NCBI GenBank assembly: GCA_025998675.1
Contig: AP024673.1
Span: 2,116,562-2,180,561 of the forward strand
Direction: 5' to 3'
Source of the DNA: Fimbriimonadales bacterium
GTDB lineage: Bacteria > Armatimonadota > Fimbriimonadia > Fimbriimonadales > GBS-DC
DNA: 64,000 nt
In this document: one piece after another, positions 42,352-51,007 of the stretch
Layout: every line of letters starts with the position of its first letter
How positions within the stretch are numbered: the first letter of the stretch is position 1
Made by a program: the position numbers and the translations under genes
Notes under the pieces: model-generated
The model's database searches: none
The model's input: the letters and a program-made list of their open reading frames with translations, nothing else
Told to the model about the DNA's origin: nothing

Positions 42352-43563
42352 CTACCCCTCCCCAAACGCCTCGCGCAGGATCTCGACCGCTTCGTCGGCG
42401 TCGGCGGGGGTAATCACCAGCGGCGGCACGATGCGCAGGATGCTCTCGCCGACGGCGTTCAGAATCAGCCGCCGCTCCAGCGCTCGTTGCACGACGGCGC
42501 GGGCGATGGGCTGGCTCAGTTCGACGCCAATCATCAAGCCGCGCCCGCGCACCTCGCGGATGGGCGCGCCCGACGCCTGCAGTTCGCGCAGGCGCGCCTG
42601 CAGGTAGTCGCCGACCCGACGGGCGTTCTCCAGCAGACCCTCCTGCTCGATAATCTCAATCACCGCCAGCGCCGCGCTACAGGCGAGCGGGTTGCCGCCG
42701 TAGGTCGTGCCGTGTTCGCCGGGCTGCAGCACTTCGGCGGCGACGCCGCGCAGCAGGCACGCGCCAATCGGAAAGCCCCCGCCCAGACCCTTCGCCGTCG
42801 CAACAATGTCGGGCATGATGTCCGTGTGCTGGAAGGCGTACCAGCGTCCCGTGCGCCCGAAGCCCGCCTGCACCTCGTCCAGTATCAGCAGCGCGTTGTA
42901 GCGGTCGCACAGCGCGCGCGTCTCGCGCAGGTACTCGTCGTCAATCGGGTAGACGCCGCCCTCGCCCTGAATCGGCTCGATGAGAATCGCGGCGGTGCGC
43001 TCGTGGAACGCCGCGCGCAGCGCGTCCCGATCATTGCGCGGCAGGGCGCGAAAGCCCGGCAAGAGCGGCTGGAACGGCGCCTGATACTTCGCCTGCATCG
43101 TCGCCGAGAGCGCGCCCATCGTGCGCCCGTGAAAACTACCCTCCAGCGCGAGAATCTCGTACTCCGGCGTGCGCTTGACGGCGTTGGCGTACTTGCGGGC
43201 GACCTTGATAGCCATTTCGCACGCCTCCGCGCCGCTGTTGGCGAAAAACGCCTTCTCCATGCCCGACAGCTCGCACAATTTCTGCGCCAGGCGCGCCTGC
43301 GGCTCGGTCAGGAAAAAGTTGCTCACATGCATCAAACGCGCCGCCTGCTCTGCAATCCGCTGCGCCAGATGCGGGTGGCTATGCCCGACATTGCATACGG
43401 CAATCCCCGCCAGAAAGTCGAGGTAGGCGTTGCCGTGTTCGTCGTAGAGGCGCGCGCCCGCCCCGCGCACAAACAGAATCGGCTGGCGACGATACACGGG
43501 CAGCACATACCGCGCATCCAGTGCGGCGATGGTCTCCGTCAGGGTCGTTTGGGCAGTGGTCAT
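42352..43563 (-). CDS. argD: acetylornithine/ornithine-type aminotransferase (class III)
   Basis: A 403-residue PLP-dependent aminotransferase. LYDEHGNAYLDFLAGIAVCNVGHSHP, FFANSGAEACEMAIKVARKYA, LEGSFHGRTMGALSAT, LILDEVQAGFGRTG, the PLP-lysine segment VATAKGLGGGFPIGA and HGTTYGGNPLACSAALAVIE are the ArgD set. It probably makes N-acetylornithine for arginine, or lysine-pathway intermediates by the same chemistry. The start ATG 43563 is seven bases after TATACT (43571-43576, minus strand), leaderless. Confidence 0.88.
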   Translation of the reverse strand: MTTAQTTLTETIAALDARYVLPVYRRQPILFVRGAGARLYDEHGNAYLDFLAGIAVCNVGHSHPHLAQRIAEQAARLMHVSNFFLTEPQARLAQKLCELSGMEKAFFANSGAEACEMAIKVARKYANAVKRTPEYEILALEGSFHGRTMGALSATMQAKYQAPFQPLLPGFRALPRNDRDALRAAFHERTAAILIEPIQGEGGVYPIDDEYLRETRALCDRYNALLILDEVQAGFGRTGRWYAFQHTDIMPDIVATAKGLGGGFPIGACLLRGVAAEVLQPGEHGTTYGGNPLACSAALAVIEIIEQEGLLENARRVGDYLQARLRELQASGAPIREVRGRGLMIGVELSQPIARAVVQRALERRLILNAVGESILRIVPPLVITPADADEAVEILREAFGEG

Positions 43564-43570
43564 ACGCTTC

Positions 43571-43576
43571 AGTATA
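43571..43576 (-). promoter_or_regulatory. -10 box, leaderless argD
   Basis: AGGTATACT on the minus strand, seven bases before the ATG at 43563. It lies immediately after the DUF433 gene. Confidence 0.6.
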
Positions 43577-43578
43577 CC

Positions 43579-43824
43579 TCAGGGGTACGCGGTTGGGCGA
43601 GAGCAAGCGATGTTCTCTAAAGTCTCCGCAGCGAACAGCAGGCACGCCTGAACATCTTCTGCAGTAAGCCCCTCATACTCCTGAAGGATCTCATCTACCG
43701 TTGCGCCGCTGGCTAACAGGCGCAGAATGTAAGCGACGCTCAAGCGCGTGCCCCGAAGCACAGGCTGTCCCGCTAAGATGCGTGGATCGCTGGTAATGCG
43801 CTCCAGCAAGGTTTTGTTCGGCAT
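43579..43824 (-). CDS. DUF433 family protein (antitoxin-like)
   Basis: An 81-residue protein with the DUF433 signature: ITSDPRILAGQPVLRGTRLSVAYILRLL, then SGATVDEILQEYEGLTAEDVQACLLFAA. DUF433 proteins are winged-helix antitoxins usually followed by a PIN-like DUF5615 toxin. Here argD follows instead, so it appears to be an orphan. GGGTGAGAG serves as ribosome site and TATACT lies at 43842-43847. Confidence 0.88.
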   Translation of the reverse strand: MPNKTLLERITSDPRILAGQPVLRGTRLSVAYILRLLASGATVDEILQEYEGLTAEDVQACLLFAAETLENIACSRPTAYP

Positions 43825-43889
43825 CACTCTCACCCTGCCGAAGTATACCGCATGTATGCCCGACGCCTGCCGCAGGTAGAGCAAACAGG

Positions 43890-43895
43890 TATAAT
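43890..43895 (+). promoter_or_regulatory. -10 box, leaderless GT2 gene
   Basis: AGGTATAAT, seven bases before the ATG at 43903. It rules out the in-frame upstream ATG at 43852. Confidence 0.65.
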
Positions 43896-43902
43896 TCCTC
43901 CG

Positions 43903-44814
43903 ATGACGCCCAGAGTCAGCGTGCTGATACCCAGCTACAATCACGCGCCGTACCTGCCCGCCGCCCTGCAAAGCGTGTTCGACCAGACCTTCACCGACTA
44001 TGAGATTGTTGCGGTGGACGACGGCAGCACAGACGGCTCGGTGGAGATTCTGCAGGGCTACGGCGACCGCGTGCGGCTGTTCGTGCAGGCGAATCGGGGC
44101 ACCTACCCGACGCTGAACCGCTGCATCGCCGAGTCGCGCGGGGAGTATCTGGCGATTCTGAACTCGGACGACCTGTGGGCGCCGACGAAGCTCGAAAAGC
44201 AGGTCGCCCTGCTGGACGCGCACCCCGAAGTGGGGCTGGTGCACACGGGCGGGCATTTCATCGACGCGCAGGGCGCCATCCAGCCGGGCAACCCGCTGGG
44301 GTTCGAGTGGCCCCGCACGCCGACGGGCAACATCATCGAGGCGCTTGTGCGCTGCAACAAGATTATCGCCTCATCGGTGCTGGCGCGTCGGGCGTGTTTT
44401 GAGCGGCTGGGCGGCTTTCGGGAAGACCTGTTCGGCTCGGGCGACTGGGAGATGTGGTTTCGGATTGCGCTGGAGTGGGACATCGGCTACATCGACGAGC
44501 CGCTCACGATGTACCGCGTGCATGGGGCGAACGCCTCGTTCCAGCATCGGCGCGTGTACGAGGACGATGTGAAGGTGCGCACGCAGACGATTCATGCTTG
44601 CGAGCCGCGCCTGTGGCAGCGGGCGACCGATCCGCGGGCGATGCGGCTTGCGCTGGCGCACTCATACGCCTGTCTGGGCACGGAGTACGCGCTGCTGGGC
44701 AATCGGACGCAGGCGCGACGGGCGTACCTGCGTTCGCTGCAGCTCTACCCGCTGCGTTTCAAGAGCGCGCTGCGCCTGATGCTCACCTTTTTGCCCGTCA
44801 AGCCGCCGCTTTAG
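43903..44814 (+). CDS. glycosyltransferase family 2
   Basis: A 303-residue GT-A enzyme. The N-terminal VSVLIPSYNHAPYLPAALQSVFDQTF is followed by IVAVDDGSTDGSVEILQGY with the nucleotide-binding Asp. LAILNSDDLWAPTKLEKQVALL holds the DxD-type metal site (NSDDLW). FGSGDWEMWFRIALEW carries the acceptor-activating acidic region (D-W-E-M-W-x-R). It probably adds a sugar to a surface glycan; donor and acceptor are unknown. The start is fixed by the promoter. The 3' end overlaps the convergent coiled-coil gene by four bases. Confidence 0.88.
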   Translation: MTPRVSVLIPSYNHAPYLPAALQSVFDQTFTDYEIVAVDDGSTDGSVEILQGYGDRVRLFVQANRGTYPTLNRCIAESRGEYLAILNSDDLWAPTKLEKQVALLDAHPEVGLVHTGGHFIDAQGAIQPGNPLGFEWPRTPTGNIIEALVRCNKIIASSVLARRACFERLGGFREDLFGSGDWEMWFRIALEWDIGYIDEPLTMYRVHGANASFQHRRVYEDDVKVRTQTIHACEPRLWQRATDPRAMRLALAHSYACLGTEYALLGNRTQARRAYLRSLQLYPLRFKSALRLMLTFLPVKPPL

Positions 44815-45362
44815 CGCCGCGTGCCGACCCGCTGCTTGAGATAGTCCTCCAGCAGCACCTTGCCGTTCTGCACGGTGTTCATCACCTTCGCCAGCGCGCC
44901 TTCCAGCTGGGTCAGCACCTCGTAGGCGTACTCGTCCGCGCCCTGCCGAATCTGGTGCGCCTTCTCGCGGGCGGATTCGAGAATCTCCTGCGCCTGGGTC
45001 TGCGCGAGCTGGTAGACCTCCGTCTGGCTGAGCATGCGCTGCTGTTCGGCGTGGGCGCGTTCGAGAATCTGCTCCGCCTCGCGCCGCGCCTGCTCCACGA
45101 TGCGGCGGGCTTCCTCCTGCGCCTGCGCGACGGTCATCTGCGCTTCGGTCTGCGCGCCCCCAATCAGCCGATCCGACTCGCGCAGCACCCGCTCCGCCTT
45201 GTCAAAATCGCTCGGCAGGTTCGCCAGAATCTGCTGGACTCGGTTATGACACTCGCCTTTATCCAAACCGAGTACAAAAGGTCCAAAGCTCCGCGCGTGT
45301 TCAAATGCTTGATCGAGTTCCCGCAGCCATTTCCGAATGGTCGAGACATCCGTGTGTATCAT
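44811..45362 (-). CDS. coiled-coil protein, DivIVA/ATP-synthase-b-like
   Basis: 183 residues. After a short N-terminal segment (VSTIRKWLRELDQAF) residues 60-175 are a long Ala/Glu/Gln/Arg coiled coil, including AQMTVAQAQEEARRIVEQAR and REAEQILERAHAEQQRML. This resembles the coiled-coil part of DivIVA or ATP-synthase b subunits, but the DivIVA membrane-binding motif is not convincing. Function is unknown. ATG 45362 is preceded by GGGGAG. It follows coaD by 26 bases on the same strand. Confidence 0.65.
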   Translation of the reverse strand: MIHTDVSTIRKWLRELDQAFEHARSFGPFVLGLDKGECHNRVQQILANLPSDFDKAERVLRESDRLIGGAQTEAQMTVAQAQEEARRIVEQARREAEQILERAHAEQQRMLSQTEVYQLAQTQAQEILESAREKAHQIRQGADEYAYEVLTQLEGALAKVMNTVQNGKVLLEDYLKQRVGTRR

Positions 45363-45388
45363 TGCTCGAATCTCCCCTATACAGCGTT

Positions 45389-46141
45389 CTATTCGCTCGA
45401 TGGGTGGTGGGTTCCTGCCGTTTTGGGGGCGAATCGCTCCCGCAGTTTGTGGGCGACATTTGGGGGCACGAGCGCGTCCACCGAGCCGCCCAGCCGCGCC
45501 ACCTCTTTCACGATGGACGACGACAGGAACGCATACTGCTGATGGGTCATCAGAAAGCAGGTATCGACTTCGGGCGCGAGCTGGCGGTTCATGGTCGCCA
45601 TCTGGAACTCGTACTCGAAGTCGGACACGGCGCGCAGCCCGCGCACAATCGCGCATGCGCCGACCTGATCGGCGAAGCGCGCCAGCAAGCCCTCCAGCGA
45701 CGCGATGCGCACATTCGGCAAATGCCTGCAGCATTCCTGAAGCATCTGCACGCGCTCCTGCAGGCTGAACAGCGACTGTTTTTGCGCGTTGACGGCGACG
45801 GCGACGATGAGTTCGTCGAACAGGCGCGCCGCGCGCTGAATGATGTCCAGATGCCCCAGCGTGGGCGGGTCGAAGCTGCCCGGATAGACCGCCCGCCGTA
45901 CCTGCTCGCCCATCGGCAGAAGTGTACCCGCTGGCTGCGCCTGAATCTGCCTCGAAAGATTTTCTCCTGCCCGACGCAGCTCGGCGTAGACCCGCCCCAT
46001 CTCCTGCATCTTGCGCACGCGCTCCGTCGGCGTGAGCTTCAGGTTCTCCCGCAACAGCGAAACATCGACGAACTGCTTGTAATACTCAATCACAGGGTCG
46101 GGCGCCAGCGACACAGGCACGAAGTCCTTCGGGCGTTCCAT
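45389..46141 (-). CDS. coaD: phosphopantetheine adenylyltransferase with an extra N-terminal domain
   Basis: A 250-residue reading frame. Residues 77-250 are CoaD, which makes dephospho-CoA from pantetheine-4'-phosphate and ATP: AVYPGSFDPPTLGHLDIIQRAA (with the T/HxGH motif as TLGH), IVRGLRAVSDFEYEFQMATMN and FLSSSIVKEVARLGGSVDALVP. Residues 1-66 (DPVIEYYKQFVDVSLLRENL then LTPTERVRKMQEMGRVYAEL) match a short helical segment seen in unrelated small proteins, not normally part of CoaD. Both ATG 46141 and ATG 45913 have their own leaderless-type promoters (TAGAAT six bases, TACACT seven bases upstream), so two products are possible. Confidence 0.85.
   Translation of the reverse strand: MERPKDFVPVSLAPDPVIEYYKQFVDVSLLRENLKLTPTERVRKMQEMGRVYAELRRAGENLSRQIQAQPAGTLLPMGEQVRRAVYPGSFDPPTLGHLDIIQRAARLFDELIVAVAVNAQKQSLFSLQERVQMLQECCRHLPNVRIASLEGLLARFADQVGACAIVRGLRAVSDFEYEFQMATMNRQLAPEVDTCFLMTHQQYAFLSSSIVKEVARLGGSVDALVPPNVAHKLRERFAPKTAGTHHPSSE
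45921..45926 (-). promoter_or_regulatory. internal -10 box for a short CoaD
   Basis: GGGTACACT, seven bases before the in-frame ATG 45913 that opens the normal-length CoaD (174 residues). Confidence 0.5.
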
Positions 46142-46147
46142 AGCCTG

Positions 46148-46153
46148 ATTCTA
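46148..46153 (-). promoter_or_regulatory. -10 box, leaderless long coaD frame
   Basis: GGGTAGAAT, six bases before ATG 46141. Confidence 0.55.
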
Positions 46154-46182
46154 CCCCACAGAAACGCGCGGCGACTGGCGTT

Positions 46183-47919
46183 TCAGGAGAACGGCGTGTA
46201 GTCGCGCCACTGTTCGGTCGCCTGTTGCATCAGCGCGCGCTGCACGGGCAAACACGCCAGCGCAATCCCAAGCGCAATCAGCGGGAACCATGCGCCCGCC
46301 TCGAGCGCGGCTGCGTAGACGGCTAACCCCAGCAACAGCAGCGCCGCGCCGCCCAGACCCCACAGAACGCCAAGGTCGCTCTCGACCGCCTCCAGATAGG
46401 GCTGAGCCGTCTGCAGCTGACCAAACAGTTGCACCAGCACGCCGCTCCATCCGTAGGATGCCATCAGCGCCAGACTGCCAAGCCACAGATGCCATACCTC
46501 CGGGTACACCAGCAGCCCCGCTATGTAGACTGGCAGCACCAGCATCGCGATGAACGCCCCCGTGGACGCGAAGACCCAGTACCTGATGTACCGCTCCGCG
46601 CTGAACGGCAGAGCGCGCACCCAGTCGTAATGAGCGTTCACATGCCGATGCGCGGATGTTGCTGATGAGAGATACAACAGCGGTATCGCGCCCGCGAGGA
46701 AGACCACCACTCGGGGGTTAGGGGATCGTTCGAAGAGGTATTTTGCTCCCAGCATCATCCCCCCAGCCATCAGAAAGTAGCCCAGCAGACTCAGCAGCGT
46801 TATCCAAACAGGCGTTGTGCGCAACGAGAGCAGATAATCACGCCACAGGAGCGCGTAAATCCCCTGCAGTCGCCACCGCTCCAGCATGGCGGGCGTGCGA
46901 ACCCCCTGATTGGCTTGCATCGCCCGTTCCAGTTGTCGGCGTACCGCGTGGGGCATTTCGTCCGCGCTGTCTGCGCCCAGCTGGAGCCCTGTCGCCACAA
47001 GGTCAACAATCTCTCTCGAATCGCGTTTGAGGCGCCGGGCGAGCCAGAGACAGCCTGCGCCCCACAGCACAATCGCCGCGCCCATCAGGGGCGTCCACCC
47101 GCGTATCGGCGCGAGCAAGGCGTCCGCTGTCGCGCGGGCGGGGAGCGAAAGCGCCAGCGTCGGCAACCCGTTGAGCGTATATTCCATCGTCTGGACAGGC
47201 GCAACGCCGCGCGCTCGTGCTGCCAGAAACCCCATCACCCCGGAAGCAATCAGCGACAGCAACCAGAAGCTACCCGCCGCTGCCAGCACCCATCGCAGCC
47301 ACGGGCGACGCCGCAAACGCGCCGCCCAGTAAAAGCCGAACAGCTCGAAAAACAGTCCCTGCATGTAGCGTATCGCCCAGTAGCCCACCAGCAGCCACGC
47401 CCCTGACGCCAGATGCGCGAGATAGTCCTCCACCAGCGCCGATGTAAATCTAAGCGATAATAGAACCGCGAGAATCAGATAGAGCGGAATGCCAATCCCC
47501 AGGTTGATGGTTGTGCGTATGGTGATCAGGGCGCGCATCAGGAGCCATGCGTTGGGCGGCGAGGCAAACAGAAAATGCAGGTCGCTCTCGGAAAACCCGC
47601 GCACGAACGAGTAGGGCGCGAATGCGCGCCTTGCCAGCACAAAGACCAGGTGAAACGCGCTGACAAGCATCACACAAAGCAGCGCAATCCATCCGCGCTC
47701 CTCGCTGGACAGCTCCAGCCAGAGGGTGCGCAGGGCTTGCGCGTCTCCGCCAGACATCTGGAAGCGCACATACAGCCAGATCACCCCCAGAATGATGACA
47801 AACACGACGATGGCACCAAGCAGCCCCACTGGACTTCGCAGTGCGCGCACGAAACTGTTGCGCCACTGACGCCACTCCAGATAGAACGCGATTCGCCACA
47901 CCTGCCACGCCGTGTGCAT
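46183..47919 (-). CDS. putative ABC exporter permease (large multi-pass membrane protein)
   Basis: 578 residues with about ten to twelve hydrophobic helices in two blocks. FVRGFSESDLHFLFASPPNAWLLM and the later LPFSAERYIRYWVFASTGAF are the paired motifs of 'putative ABC exporter' proteins, in which a soluble loop reads E/S-D-x-x-F-L-F-x-x-P. A long cytoplasmic segment (about residues 295-355) separates the halves. The cognate ATPase is not adjacent. Substrate is unknown. Confidence 0.75.
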   Translation of the reverse strand: MHTAWQVWRIAFYLEWRQWRNSFVRALRSPVGLLGAIVVFVIILGVIWLYVRFQMSGGDAQALRTLWLELSSEERGWIALLCVMLVSAFHLVFVLARRAFAPYSFVRGFSESDLHFLFASPPNAWLLMRALITIRTTINLGIGIPLYLILAVLLSLRFTSALVEDYLAHLASGAWLLVGYWAIRYMQGLFFELFGFYWAARLRRRPWLRWVLAAAGSFWLLSLIASGVMGFLAARARGVAPVQTMEYTLNGLPTLALSLPARATADALLAPIRGWTPLMGAAIVLWGAGCLWLARRLKRDSREIVDLVATGLQLGADSADEMPHAVRRQLERAMQANQGVRTPAMLERWRLQGIYALLWRDYLLSLRTTPVWITLLSLLGYFLMAGGMMLGAKYLFERSPNPRVVVFLAGAIPLLYLSSATSAHRHVNAHYDWVRALPFSAERYIRYWVFASTGAFIAMLVLPVYIAGLLVYPEVWHLWLGSLALMASYGWSGVLVQLFGQLQTAQPYLEAVESDLGVLWGLGGAALLLLGLAVYAAALEAGAWFPLIALGIALACLPVQRALMQQATEQWRDYTPFS

Positions 47920-47999
47920 ATGCGCCCGCGCACCTCGCCTTCAAGAACAGCCGTCTCGATTCTACCCACGCAAAGAGATTGCGCAGGTATGATTTTTTG

Positions 48000-48083
48000 A
48001 TGCGAGCAATCGCCCGTCGCAGGGTGAGCGCGGCGGAGTTCGAACGAGTGTCCATGGGCAGACTCGCTGAGTTGTGGGGCTGA
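48000..48083 (+). CDS. possible 27-residue leaderless peptide
   Basis: AGGTATGAT (box 47988-47993) lies six bases before an ATG that opens 27 codons, rich in Arg at the start and ending GRLAELWG. The spacing matches the leaderless genes of this window. The peptide has no recognised family, so it may be a chance frame or the remnant of a longer gene. Confidence 0.25.
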   Translation: MRAIARRRVSAAEFERVSMGRLAELWG

Positions 48084-48126
48084 CAGACGCGGACTGTTCC
48101 CTGTCGAGGTACAATTAGGTGGGTGA

Positions 48127-49194
48127 TTGCAGGTGGCTCGAAGTCGCACGGTGGAGGCAGGCGTGCTGGATTCGCGCAAAGCCGCCATTTTGCGGGCGGT
48201 TGCGCGTGAACACATCCGCACGGGCGAACCCGTCGCCTCGCAGGTGATTGCGCAACGGTATGCGCTGGGGGTCAAGCCCGCCACTGTGCGCAACGAGATG
48301 GCGGCGATGACCGAGTACGGCTACCTCATCCAGCCGCATACCAGCGCGGGGCGCGTGCCCACCACCCGCGGCTACCGCTACTATGTGGAGCATCTGATGG
48401 GGCAGGCGACCACCCTGCGCATCGAGAGCTACTTCCGACGCCTGCCGGAGCCGGGCGAGAGCCTGACCGAGCTGCTGAGCGCGACGCTGCAGGCGCTGGC
48501 GCGCGCCGCGCAAATGGTCGCCTTCGCCGCCACCGCCCGCGACGAAACGATGCGCATCCTCCGCTGCGTGATTACCCCCTGCAGCCCGCGCCGCGTGCTG
48601 TCCGTCGTGGTGATGGAACACGGCGAGGTGGACAACCGCGTGATTGACCTCCAGCATGCGCCCTCGCAGCGCGCGCTGAACCGCATGCAGAGCCTGCTCG
48701 CCGCGAGGGTCGAGGGGCAGACCGTGCGCGCCGTGCTGAGTCTGGACCCTGCCCACGCCCCGCCGATGGAGTCGCCCGCCGAACGCGAGACGCTGGCGAC
48801 CCTGCTGCGCGCCATCCAGCAGCAGGCGCAGGAAATCGCCGAAGGTGAACTGCTCTACGAAGGCATGGTCTACCTGCTGCGCCTGCCGGAGTTCCAGCGC
48901 GAGGTGAGCCAGCTGGAGGCGGTGCTGCGCGTGCTGGAGTCGCGCAAGCCCCTCTACCGCCTGCTGCAGCAGGGGAGCGACGCTGAGCTGCATGTCGCCA
49001 TCGGCGAGGAGAACCCCATCGACGCCCTGCGCAGCTGCACGCTCATCTATGCCCGCTACCACGCGGGCGGACGCCCCGCAGGCGTGATTGGACTGATGGG
49101 ACCCGTGCGCCTCGACTACGACCATGCGCTGCCCACCGTGCAACACGCTGCGCACGCCCTCAGCGACCTGCTGACGCGCACCCTCTATTCGTGA
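48127..49194 (+). CDS. hrcA: heat-inducible transcription repressor HrcA
   Basis: About 355 residues. The N-terminal winged helix is [24 protein letters not shown] and [43 protein letters not shown], the HrcA signature. The C-terminal part is the GAF-like dimerisation domain ending [20 protein letters not shown]. HrcA represses chaperone genes at CIRCE operators. No CIRCE site is visible before grpE in this window, so its targets must be elsewhere. The TTG at 48127 follows TACAAT (48110-48115); GTG 48133 is an alternative start. Confidence 0.92.
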   Translation: MQVARSRTVEAGVLDSRKAAILRAVAREHIRTGEPVASQVIAQRYALGVKPATVRNEMAAMTEYGYLIQPHTSAGRVPTTRGYRYYVEHLMGQATTLRIESYFRRLPEPGESLTELLSATLQALARAAQMVAFAATARDETMRILRCVITPCSPRRVLSVVVMEHGEVDNRVIDLQHAPSQRALNRMQSLLAARVEGQTVRAVLSLDPAHAPPMESPAERETLATLLRAIQQQAQEIAEGELLYEGMVYLLRLPEFQREVSQLEAVLRVLESRKPLYRLLQQGSDAELHVAIGEENPIDALRSCTLIYARYHAGGRPAGVIGLMGPVRLDYDHALPTVQHAAHALSDLLTRTLYS

Positions 49195-49208
49195 ACAGGA
49201 GCCGCGCC

Positions 49209-49802
49209 GTGAAGATTCTGGTGATCGACAATTACGACAGTTTCACTTACAACCTCGTGCAGTATCTGGGCGAGCTGGGCGCAGAGCTAACCGTCGTGCG
49301 CAACGACGAGATTAGCGTCGAGGACGCGCTTGCGCGGCAGCCCGACCGTATCCTGATTTCGCCCGGACCCTGCACGCCCCACGAGGCGGGCATCAGCATC
49401 CCGCTGATACAGGCGGCGGCGGGCAGGGTTCCGATTCTCGGCGTGTGTCTGGGGCATCAGGCGATTGGCGCGGCGTTCGGCGGCAATATCGTGCGTGCGA
49501 AACGCCCGATGCACGGTAAAGAGTCGCCTGTGCGCCACACGAACGCGGGCGTGTTCCGCGATACGCCCAACCCCCTGCGCGCCATCCGCTACCACTCGCT
49601 GGTCATCGAACGCGCCACCCTCCCCGACTGCCTCGAAATCACCGCCGAAAGCGAGGACGACCACGAAATCATGGGCGTGCGCCACAAGCAGTATCCCATC
49701 GAAGGCGTCCAGTTCCACCCCGAATCGATCCTTAGCGAAGCGGGGATGCACCTCCTGCGCAACTTTCTGGAATACGGACGCGATGCATCCGTAAGCCGCT
49801 GA
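49209..49802 (+). CDS. trpG: anthranilate/para-aminobenzoate synthase glutaminase component
   Basis: A 197-residue class I glutamine amidotransferase. [22 protein letters not shown] opens the protein. [15 protein letters not shown] and the nucleophile elbow [15 protein letters not shown] (Cys) follow, and [11 protein letters not shown] supplies His and Glu of the triad. It delivers ammonia to TrpE (34074-35561) and perhaps PabB. AGGAG fits GTG 49209; the earlier GTG at 49191 overlaps the hrcA stop. Confidence 0.92.
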   Translation: MKILVIDNYDSFTYNLVQYLGELGAELTVVRNDEISVEDALARQPDRILISPGPCTPHEAGISIPLIQAAAGRVPILGVCLGHQAIGAAFGGNIVRAKRPMHGKESPVRHTNAGVFRDTPNPLRAIRYHSLVIERATLPDCLEITAESEDDHEIMGVRHKQYPIEGVQFHPESILSEAGMHLLRNFLEYGRDASVSR

Positions 49803-49810
49803 GACAATTG

Positions 49811-49863
49811 GGAGTGCGGAAGCGGAGCTTTCGCGACGCTGAAGCTCCCACTGCAGCACTCCA
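49811..49863 (+). repeat. 53-bp cloverleaf-like palindromic element, copy 2
   Basis: Starts GGGAGTGCGGAAGCGGAGCT and ends GCAGCACTCCA, in the same orientation as the carB copy. The first inner hairpin is kept with one change (GCTTTCGC). The second inner hairpin is decayed (GCTGAAGCTCCCACTGCAGC). It begins nine bases after the trpG stop, in the non-coding gap before the next promoter. Confidence 0.75.
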
Positions 49864-49897
49864 AAACCAGCCTGAGAATACGATTTCTGAATTGGGG

Positions 49898-49903
49898 TAT
49901 AAT
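49898..49903 (+). promoter_or_regulatory. -10 box for the dockerin-like protein gene
   Basis: GGGGTATAAT, 38 bases before the ATG at 49941; AAAGGAGG is the ribosome site. Confidence 0.6.
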
Positions 49904-49940
49904 AGAGACGCCCCATCGCGGGGAAAGGAGGTTATCAACG

Positions 49941-50996
49941 ATGAGACGACCGATGTTGGTGCTTGGCGGATTAGTCGCACTTGTCGCGCTCGCGTCTGCG
50001 CAGACGGTCGACGGGCGCAATATCCCGCAGGAGTTCGGAACGCCCCTCGCGTCGCAGACCAACTACACAGGCTTTGGCGACAGGGTCAGCTCCGACCAGA
50101 ACTGGGGTTCCGAACTGAACCAGCTCTTTGTAAGGTGTGTGAACGGCGTGCTGTATATCGGCGTTACGGGCAATTTGGAAGGCAATGGCAACTCGATTCA
50201 TCTCTATATCGACACAGGGCGCAGCAGCAGCAACACCTTCAACCTGACCACCGGCTGTATTAACTGCTCCGTGCAGGGCATGAGCGGCGTGCTGTTTGAC
50301 CACAATCCCGACTATGCGATAGGCGTCAACCGCTTCGATGATCAGCAGGGCAACGACAACATTTACATCGATATTCACGACCTTGTGAACAACCAGTCCA
50401 CCTATGTGGGCGCGGTGGCGGTGGGCACGGGCGCGAACACGCCGCAGGGCGGCGACAATTCGGCGAACCTGAGCGTCGCGTTCGACAACGCCAACCTGCA
50501 GGGCGTCACAAGCGACCCGAACAACATCGGCGACCCGTCGACCGCCACAACGGGGCTGGAAGTCGCGATCCCGCTGAGCGCGCTGGGCAACCCGCAGGGC
50601 GAAATCAAGATACTGGCGGTGCTGACGGGCGGCGCAAATTTAGACGACCCCTGTCAGGGCACTTATCTGTCCAACCAGTCGCTGCCCGCGATGAACATCG
50701 GCAACACCAGCCAGCAGTTCGGCAACGCGGCGTGGGCGCGCTGCCCCGACCCGCCGTTTGACTTCTTCCCGTTCAGCTTTGCCGAGCTGGCGGGCACGCA
50801 CTATGTGGCGGTGCAGCCGTGCCCGGCGGGTCCTGAGGGCGATGTGAACGGCGACGGCTGCGTGGACGACGCCGACCTGCTGATTGTGCTGTTCAACTTC
50901 GGCAACGCGGGCGGCGACGGCGATGTCAATAGCGACAACATCGTCGACGACGCGGACCTGCTGATTGTGCTGTTCAACTTCGGTACGGGGTGCTAA
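49941..50996 (+). CDS. secreted protein with C-terminal dockerin-like EF-hand pair
   Basis: 351 residues. A signal peptide (MLVLGGLVALVALASAQ) leads a beta-rich domain of about 270 residues with SIHLYIDTGRSSSNTF and TGLEVAIPLSALGNPQG. The second motif also occurs as TGLEVAIPLETLF in the GH13 protein at 15910-19392, so both seem to carry a related glycan- or surface-binding module. The last 55 residues are two near-identical loops, DVNGDGCVDDADLLIVLFNF and DVNSDNIVDDADLLIVLFNF. Substrate or partner is unknown. Confidence 0.82.
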   Translation: MRRPMLVLGGLVALVALASAQTVDGRNIPQEFGTPLASQTNYTGFGDRVSSDQNWGSELNQLFVRCVNGVLYIGVTGNLEGNGNSIHLYIDTGRSSSNTFNLTTGCINCSVQGMSGVLFDHNPDYAIGVNRFDDQQGNDNIYIDIHDLVNNQSTYVGAVAVGTGANTPQGGDNSANLSVAFDNANLQGVTSDPNNIGDPSTATTGLEVAIPLSALGNPQGEIKILAVLTGGANLDDPCQGTYLSNQSLPAMNIGNTSQQFGNAAWARCPDPPFDFFPFSFAELAGTHYVAVQPCPAGPEGDVNGDGCVDDADLLIVLFNFGNAGGDGDVNSDNIVDDADLLIVLFNFGTGC

Positions 50997-51007
50997 GACT
51001 CCCTGCG

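Noticed and set aside
41191-43620. Very long plus-strand open frame antisense to the TPP enzyme, TMEM14 and argD genes
   Set aside because: Its translation is Arg/Gln/His-rich low-complexity sequence typical of antisense frames in GC-rich DNA, while the minus-strand genes show clear families.
43852-43902. Longer start for the GT2 gene
   Set aside because: It would place the TATAAT box inside the coding sequence, and the GT2 fold begins at the ATG at 43903.
48008-48023. 15-base string CGCCCGTCGCAGGGT shared with the hairpin at 55958
   Set aside because: Only half of the hairpin is present at 48008, and two short GC-rich matches are not enough to define a repeat family.
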